Source: Betaproteobacteria bacterium
GTDB lineage: Bacteria; Pseudomonadota; Gammaproteobacteria; Burkholderiales; Casimicrobiaceae
Direction of reading: 5' to 3'
Length of the DNA stretch: 8,692 bases
NCBI GenBank assembly: GCA_003153335.1
Contig: PLYG01000346.1
Coordinates: forward strand, 1 to 8,692
The stretch's first letter is position 1, and each line of letters begins with the position of its first letter. The notes below the pieces were generated by a model. It was not told the DNA's origin. It did no database searches and saw nothing but the letters and a program-made list of their open reading frames with translations. This document shows, in pieces, positions 4,700 through 8,692 of this stretch. The position numbers were made by a program, and so were the translations under genes.

Positions 4700-6214
4700 G
4701 CCAGCCTAATGTGCGTGACCCTTTCAGTGCTCTCCGGAGCGCTGGCCGCGCCGCCTATTATTGACGGCTGTCAGGTGCTTCCATTGGATCATATATTCAA
4801 CACTCGCATCGACGATCTGCCCGTCCACGCGCAATCGTCTGCCTTTCTGCAGACCATTAACACCGGCACGCGACGGCTTCACCTCGATCTCGGGACCAGC
4901 GAAGACATGACCAGCAATGAGCATTACGGCATTCCGTACAACATCGTGTCGGGCAATAGCCTCGCATGGCAAACCGTTCATTACGACCAGGGCTGGCCGG
5001 ACGAAAGCGACTGCGCTGACGCCATCCATGGCGTGGTCAGGCCTTGCATCAACCTGGCTGGCCCTGCGCTGTTGCCGATCCCGCCCAGCCCCAAGGTTGA
5101 AGGCGGCATCAGCGGCGACAGCAGCGTGGACGGCGACCATCACATACTCGTCGTCGACAGCGATGCCTGCATCCTTTGGGAAAGCTATCACAGCACCACG
5201 CGGGCCGGCGGCGGCTGGAATATCCTGTCGAGCGCTGCATTTGATCTCAGGTCGAACGGACTGCGGCCTGCTACCTGGACCTCGTCCGACGCGGCAGGCT
5301 TCCCGATCCTGCCGCTCTTGTTGCGCGCCGATGAAGCGAGTAGCGGCGAAATCAATCACGCGTTGCGCTTCACCATTCAGAGCAGCAAAATACGCAGCAG
5401 CTACAACTGGCCCGCCACTCACTTTACATCGAATGGCGGCTCGTCAAGCAGCAAGCCGCCCATGGGCCAACTGTTTCGACTTAATTCCGGCTACGCGATA
5501 CCGGACAATTTCACGGTTCAGGCGAAGGCAATTCTTGGCGCGCTGAAGCGCTACGGCATGTACGTGGCGGACGGCGGCTCGGATATGTTCATACAGGGTG
5601 AGCCGAGCAAGAACTGGGACTTGACCACCATCTCACAGGTGCAGACCGTTCCTCATACCGCATTTGAAGCAGTCGATCTCGCCCCCGTCATGACGCGGGC
5701 CGGCTTCAGCGCGACAAGCGCCCAAGTGCCGCCTGTTGCGGCAAGTGTTGTTGAGTTCTACAACTCCAATCTCGACCACTACTTTATCACCGCCAACCCA
5801 GGCGAAGCAACGGCCATCGACAACGGCGGCGCGGGGCCGGGCTGGAGTCGTACTGGCAATAGCTTCAAAGCGGGGGGCAGCACTTCCGTCTGCCGGTTCT
5901 ACGGCAGCCTGTCACCCGGACCCAATTCGCATTTTTATACCGTTGATCCGGCAGAATGTACCTATCTCAAGCAGCTACAGGCAAGCACGCCGGCTACACA
6001 GAAACGCTGGAATTTCGAGAGTCTCGACTTCCAGACGACAGCGCCTATCAGTGGCTCCTGCCCCGCTGGCGCCATGCCGGTTTATCGCGCCTATAACAAT
6101 GGATTCACGCGCAACGTCGACAGCAACCACCGCATCACCAACAGTCAGACTGCGATTCAACAGGTCGTAATGCGGGGCTGGAGCAACGAAGGTGTGGTCA
6201 TGTGCGCTCCATGA
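4688..6214 (+). CDS. Secreted protein: uncharacterised N-terminal domain plus C-terminal DUF5648
   Basis: This 508-aa protein has an N-terminal signal peptide (basic R4, hydrophobic stretch 5-19, SPase I site ALA-A after about residue 20), so it is probably exported. Residues ~25-345 form a conserved but uncharacterised region with landmarks VDGDHHILVVD, the ILWESYHST and GGGWN area, TSSDAAGFPILPLLLR, INHALRFT, PMGQLFRL and LKRYGMYVADGGSDM. Residues ~354-508 are a DUF5648 module: VVEFYNSNLDHYFIT, CRFYG, SHFYTVDPAEC, PVYRAYNNG, DSNHRIT, GVVMCAP. DUF5648 is often found at the C-terminus of secreted bacterial proteins; its function is unknown, and a surface or carbohydrate-related role would be a guess. 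Several cysteines fit disulfide bonds outside the cytoplasm. The ATG at 4688 is chosen because it gives a complete signal peptide. The gene appears monocistronic. Confidence 0.85.
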   Translation: MFGRASLMCVTLSVLSGALAAPPIIDGCQVLPLDHIFNTRIDDLPVHAQSSAFLQTINTGTRRLHLDLGTSEDMTSNEHYGIPYNIVSGNSLAWQTVHYDQGWPDESDCADAIHGVVRPCINLAGPALLPIPPSPKVEGGISGDSSVDGDHHILVVDSDACILWESYHSTTRAGGGWNILSSAAFDLRSNGLRPATWTSSDAAGFPILPLLLRADEASSGEINHALRFTIQSSKIRSSYNWPATHFTSNGGSSSSKPPMGQLFRLNSGYAIPDNFTVQAKAILGALKRYGMYVADGGSDMFIQGEPSKNWDLTTISQVQTVPHTAFEAVDLAPVMTRAGFSATSAQVPPVAASVVEFYNSNLDHYFITANPGEATAIDNGGAGPGWSRTGNSFKAGGSTSVCRFYGSLSPGPNSHFYTVDPAECTYLKQLQASTPATQKRWNFESLDFQTTAPISGSCPAGAMPVYRAYNNGFTRNVDSNHRITNSQTAIQQVVMRGWSNEGVVMCAP

Positions 6215-6241
6215 TGCCCGCAGCGATGCAAAGCGCCTCCG

Positions 6242-6270
6242 TTCACGTTGGCCATGCATGACCATATAAT
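6242..6270 (+). promoter_or_regulatory. Sigma70 promoter of the dehydrogenase-AKR operon
   Basis: TTCACG (6242-6247), a 17-bp spacer and a consensus TATAAT (6265-6270) predict transcription from about 6277, giving a 5' leader of about 135 nt. It lies between the DUF5648 stop and the dehydrogenase start. An 8-bp palindrome CAACGTTG (6275-6282) sits at the predicted start. Confidence 0.6.
6249..6264. promoter_or_regulatory. Candidate operator palindrome in the promoter spacer
   Basis: TGGcCATGCATGaCCA is a 16-bp palindrome with one mismatched pair (6252/6261). It lies entirely between the -35 and -10 boxes. Such a position suits a repressor; TGG...CCA dyads are known from GntR-type sites, but no regulator gene is in the window. 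Confidence 0.4.
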
Positions 6271-6411
6271 CATTCAACGTTGTCTTGCAACAAAGAAAAC
6301 CATGGCCATATTCAAACGACGCTTTCCAAGACATTCACCCGCGGGCTGTCGCTTCGCACTCAACCGCGGCGCGCGCGGGCCGTCCGGGCCCGCTTTCGGA
6401 GGACGACGCAG

Positions 6412-7479
6412 ATGATGGAGAACACAAAAACGGTCACCGTGACCGAGACCGCGCTCAAGACGTTTTGTGTGGACGTGCTGCGGCACGTCGGCGTCGCCGC
6501 GGGCGAGGCCACGCCGATCATCGACAATCTGGTCGCCGCGGATATGCGCGGTGTCGACTCGCATGGCGTCGTGCGCCTGCCCATTTACGTCAAGCGGCTT
6601 GCCGCCGGCGTGATCAACCCGCAGCCTTCGGTGCGGATCGTGCGCGAGACCGCGACATCCGCCGTCGTCGACGGCGATAACGGGCTCGGGCAGTGGGTCG
6701 GCATGAAGGGGATGGAAATCGCGATCGACAAGGCGCGCTCCGGCGCGTGTGCGTTCGTGTCGGTGCGCAACAGCAACCATTTCGGCGCCGCGGCGTACTA
6801 CGCGGAGATGGCGGCCGCACGCGATCTGATCGGGCTCGCGTTCACTATCGGCGGCATCAACCACATGACGCCATGGGGCGGCGCCGAAGCGATCCTCGGC
6901 AACAACCCGTTCGCGGTCGCGATGCCTGCGGGCGTCGAGCCCGCCGTCGTGCTCGACATGGCATGCAGCGTCGCGGCACGCGGCAAGATCATCGTTGCGG
7001 CGAAAGAGGGACAGGCTATTCCGGCCGATTGGGCCGTGGGCCCCGATGGCGTCGCGACGACCGACGCCCTCGAGGCGCTCAAAGGCTTCGTGCAGCCGGT
7101 CGGCGGACCGAAGGGTTATGCGCTGACACTGGTCGTCGGGCTGCTCTCCACGATGCTGAGCGACGCGTTCTTCGGCAGCGAAGTCACGCATATGTACGAC
7201 GATCTCGAGCGGCCGCAAAACATCGGCCACCTGTTCGCCGCCATTCCCATCGCGCTGTTCGAGGACATCGATCGCTACAAGTCGCGGATGGACAAGGCGA
7301 TCGCCGAAGTTCGCGGCGTGAAGCGCGCCGCCGGTGTCGATCGGATCTTCCTGCCGGGCGAACGAGAGCTCATTTCGTTTCGCGCTTGCCGCCGGGCGGG
7401 CGTTCCCATCGCCGGCGCGATATTCGACGAACTCGTCGAACTCGGACGGGAGTATGGTGTGACGCTGGAGCGGGCATGA
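6412..7479 (+). CDS. Ldh_2-family malate/L-lactate-type NAD(P)-dependent dehydrogenase
   Basis: This 355-aa cytoplasmic oxidoreductase belongs to the Ldh_2 family (COG2055), whose members reduce or oxidise 2-hydroxy acids such as malate, lactate, ureidoglycolate or 2,3-diketo-L-gulonate, or cyclic imines. The active-site motif RGVDSHGVVRL (residues 46-56, His51) is present, as are NSNHFG (120-125), the segment NNPFAVAMP, LDMACSVAARGKI and GGPKGYALTL. Length is typical. GGAGGA (6398-6403) ends eight bases before ATG 6412; ATG 6415 is a near-equal alternative. The frame is open further upstream, but codons there are not family-like. It is the first gene of an operon, overlapping the aldo/keto reductase by 4 bp. 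The substrate cannot be decided; the neighbours point to sugar-acid catabolism. Confidence 0.92.
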   Translation: MMENTKTVTVTETALKTFCVDVLRHVGVAAGEATPIIDNLVAADMRGVDSHGVVRLPIYVKRLAAGVINPQPSVRIVRETATSAVVDGDNGLGQWVGMKGMEIAIDKARSGACAFVSVRNSNHFGAAAYYAEMAAARDLIGLAFTIGGINHMTPWGGAEAILGNNPFAVAMPAGVEPAVVLDMACSVAARGKIIVAAKEGQAIPADWAVGPDGVATTDALEALKGFVQPVGGPKGYALTLVVGLLSTMLSDAFFGSEVTHMYDDLERPQNIGHLFAAIPIALFEDIDRYKSRMDKAIAEVRGVKRAAGVDRIFLPGERELISFRACRRAGVPIAGAIFDELVELGREYGVTLERA

Positions 7480-8495
7480 TCGAGCCGACTAGCCGTGCGG
7501 TGATCGGGCGTACTTCCCTTTCGGTGTCCCGCCTCGGGTTCGGCTCGACGGCGCTCGGCGGCCTGTTCCAGTCGACGTCGCCGGACGCTGCGGCGCAGGC
7601 GATCGCGGCGGCGTGGACCCACGGGTTGCGCTACTTCGACACGGCGCCGCAGTATGGCAGCGGCCTTGCCGAGCGCCGGATCGGCGAGGGCTTGCGAGGC
7701 TACGCGCGCGACGACTTCGTGCTGTCGAGCAAAGTCGGCAAGCTGCTGCGGCCGCCCGGTTCCGGTATCGCGCCCACGACGCTCTTCCCGGACGCACTGC
7801 CTTTCGACGTCGTCTTCGACTACAGCTTCGAGGGCGCCATGCGCTCGCTCGAGGAAAGTCTCGAGCGGATGGGGCTAACCCGGATCGACATCCTGCTGAT
7901 TCACGACGTCAATCGCAGATACCACGGCGAGCGGGTCATGGAGATGCTTGACGCGGCGCTCGCGGGGACCTGCAAGGCGCTCGCGCGACTGCGCGACCAA
8001 GGGGTGATCGGGGCGTTCGGGCCCGCGCTGAACGATGTCGACGTTGCGTTGCGGTTCGCAAAAGAGGGCGGCATCGACTGCGTGATGTTGCCGGCGCGCT
8101 ATACGCTCCTCGACCAAAGTGCCGCGACCGAACTCCTGCCGGCATGCGCGGCGTCAGGCATTTCGCTGCTCGTGGCAGCCCCTTTCGACTCCGGCATTCT
8201 GGCGACCGGCGCCATACCGGGCGCACGCTATAACTACGCGGCGGCGCCGCCGGCAATCATCGATCGCGTCGACCGCATCGCCGCGGTTTGCCGCACTTTC
8301 GCCATTCCGCTGGCGGCGGCCGCACTGCAGTTTCCGCTCGCCCATCCTGCCGTGGCCAGCGTGGTCACGGGCATGCGCTCAGCCGGCGAGGTCGCGCAGA
8401 ACATCGACCTCATGCGCGTTGAAATTCCGCGCGAATTCTGGCACGCGTTGCAGCGTGACAGCCTGCTCCTGGACGCGGCCGCGGTTCCGCAATGA
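7476..8495 (+). CDS. Aldo/keto reductase (L-fucose/D-threo-aldose dehydrogenase-like)
   Basis: This 339-aa NAD(P)-dependent aldo/keto reductase is a TIM barrel acting in the cytoplasm. The catalytic tetrad is visible: Asp55 and Tyr60 in YFDTAPQYG, Lys86 in LSSKVGK, and His143 in ILLIHDV. The N-terminal LGFGSTALGGLF, together with the Asp-His-x-x-Tyr-like layout around 111-116 (FDVVFDYS), resembles the branch containing D-threo-aldose 1-dehydrogenase, L-fucose dehydrogenase and pyridoxal 4-dehydrogenase. That subfamily call is from memory and is less sure than the family. The start is fixed by the ATGA overlap with the upstream stop (7476-7479) and by GGAG (7467-7470) five bases before the ATG, indicating translational coupling. 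A longer open stretch upstream in the same frame is only the shadow of the dehydrogenase gene. Confidence 0.9.
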   Translation: MIEPTSRAVIGRTSLSVSRLGFGSTALGGLFQSTSPDAAAQAIAAAWTHGLRYFDTAPQYGSGLAERRIGEGLRGYARDDFVLSSKVGKLLRPPGSGIAPTTLFPDALPFDVVFDYSFEGAMRSLEESLERMGLTRIDILLIHDVNRRYHGERVMEMLDAALAGTCKALARLRDQGVIGAFGPALNDVDVALRFAKEGGIDCVMLPARYTLLDQSAATELLPACAASGISLLVAAPFDSGILATGAIPGARYNYAAAPPAIIDRVDRIAAVCRTFAIPLAAAALQFPLAHPAVASVVTGMRSAGEVAQNIDLMRVEIPREFWHALQRDSLLLDAAAVPQ

Positions 8496-8509
8496 TCGCC
8501 GGGACGCGC

Positions 8510-8692
8510 TCAGACGCCATCCGCCAGCCGGCCGAATAAATCCGCCGGGCCCATCTGGCCGCCCTTGAGCATGAGCTCCAGCCCGTCCAGGGCGGGATTT
8601 TCACTGTGCGCGCGGCTCAAGGTCACGCCCGGGGCCATGGTGGTCTGGTAGGACAGTCCCCAGAAGCCAAGCGCCTGCACGACGTGGCTCGA
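8510..8692 (-). CDS. Four-carbon acid sugar kinase-like protein (DUF1537/OtnK type), C-terminal part
   Basis: This is a partial gene: the 60 C-terminal residues and a TGA stop (8510-8512), with the rest beyond the right edge. The tail reads PGVTLSRAHSENPALDGLELMLKGGQMGPADLFGRL. The DGLE-(L/I)-x-LKGGQ-x-G-x-x-(D)-(F/L)-F pattern is characteristic of the C-terminal nucleotide-binding domain of DUF1537 kinases. Characterised members phosphorylate four-carbon sugar acids such as 3-oxo-tetronates (OtnK) or threonate/erythronate derivatives. It converges on the aldo/keto reductase gene with only 14 bp between the stops, and no clear terminator is seen there. No start codon falls inside the fragment, so it is easily overlooked. 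The family call rests on a short tail. Confidence 0.7.
   Translation of the reverse strand, partial: SSHVVQALGFWGLSYQTTMAPGVTLSRAHSENPALDGLELMLKGGQMGPADLFGRLADGV

Noticed and set aside
4724..5422. 232-codon minus-strand frame inside the secreted-protein gene
   Set aside because: It is antisense to a gene with signal peptide and DUF5648 motifs; high GC gives long shadow frames.
6274..7230. 318-codon minus-strand frame and the plus-strand extension 6693-7475 of the AKR frame
   Set aside because: Both are shadows of the Ldh_2 dehydrogenase gene, rich in Arg/His/Asp low-complexity sequence with no motifs.

Overview
The window looks like chromosomal DNA of a high-GC proteobacterium, most likely a betaproteobacterium. 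This is inferred from the GC-rich codon use of the right half, the DUF5648 secreted protein, and sugar-acid dehydrogenase/kinase genes of Burkholderiales type. No rRNA or other taxonomic marker is present, so the assignment is tentative.

Left part (1-2041): remains of an integron gene-cassette array without an integrase in view. A 57-bp palindrome-ended repeat and a 10-bp tandem repeat abut a damaged attC site. Cassette 1 follows (FAD-dependent amine-oxidase-type flavoprotein, 150-1496), then a well-formed 87-bp attC site (1475-1561), then cassette 2 (small membrane methyltransferase of the ICMT/PEMT type, 1566-2015). The attC of cassette 2 is cut off at its first box (2035-2041), exactly where a 3' fragment of an aldehyde dehydrogenase gene begins.

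Middle part (2041-4680): an accessory patchwork. It holds the ALDH fragment, an intact ParD/ParE toxin-antitoxin pair (2533-3067), a second copy of the 57-bp repeat (3074-3130), and a minus-strand antitoxin plus PIN-domain toxin pair (3284-3934) whose toxin is frameshifted. Beyond these lie a gene-poor stretch with hairpins, a REP-like element and a broken DUF5648 tail (4345-4524). Two inverted ~102-bp copies (3990-4091 and 4559-4660, about 85% identical by eye) flank this stretch. Each carries the same TTGACT-N17-GATA(C/G)T promoter-like sequence, one pointing at the antitoxin/PIN operon and the other at the intact DUF5648 gene.

Right part (4688-8692): a secreted two-domain protein with a C-terminal DUF5648 module (4688-6214). 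Then comes a two-gene operon with a 4-bp ATGA overlap: an Ldh_2-family malate/lactate-type dehydrogenase (6412-7479) and an aldo/keto reductase (7476-8495). It is preceded by a recognisable sigma70 promoter with a palindrome in its spacer. Converging on it from the right edge is the 3' end of a four-carbon acid sugar kinase-like gene (DUF1537 type, 8510-8692, minus). The last three genes suggest sugar or sugar-acid catabolism, substrate unknown.

I see no clearly new defence or mobile system. The most interesting points are the cassette array with its two abrupt junctions, the 57-bp direct repeats bounding about 3.1 kb of accessory DNA, and the duplicated promoter-bearing inverted repeat.
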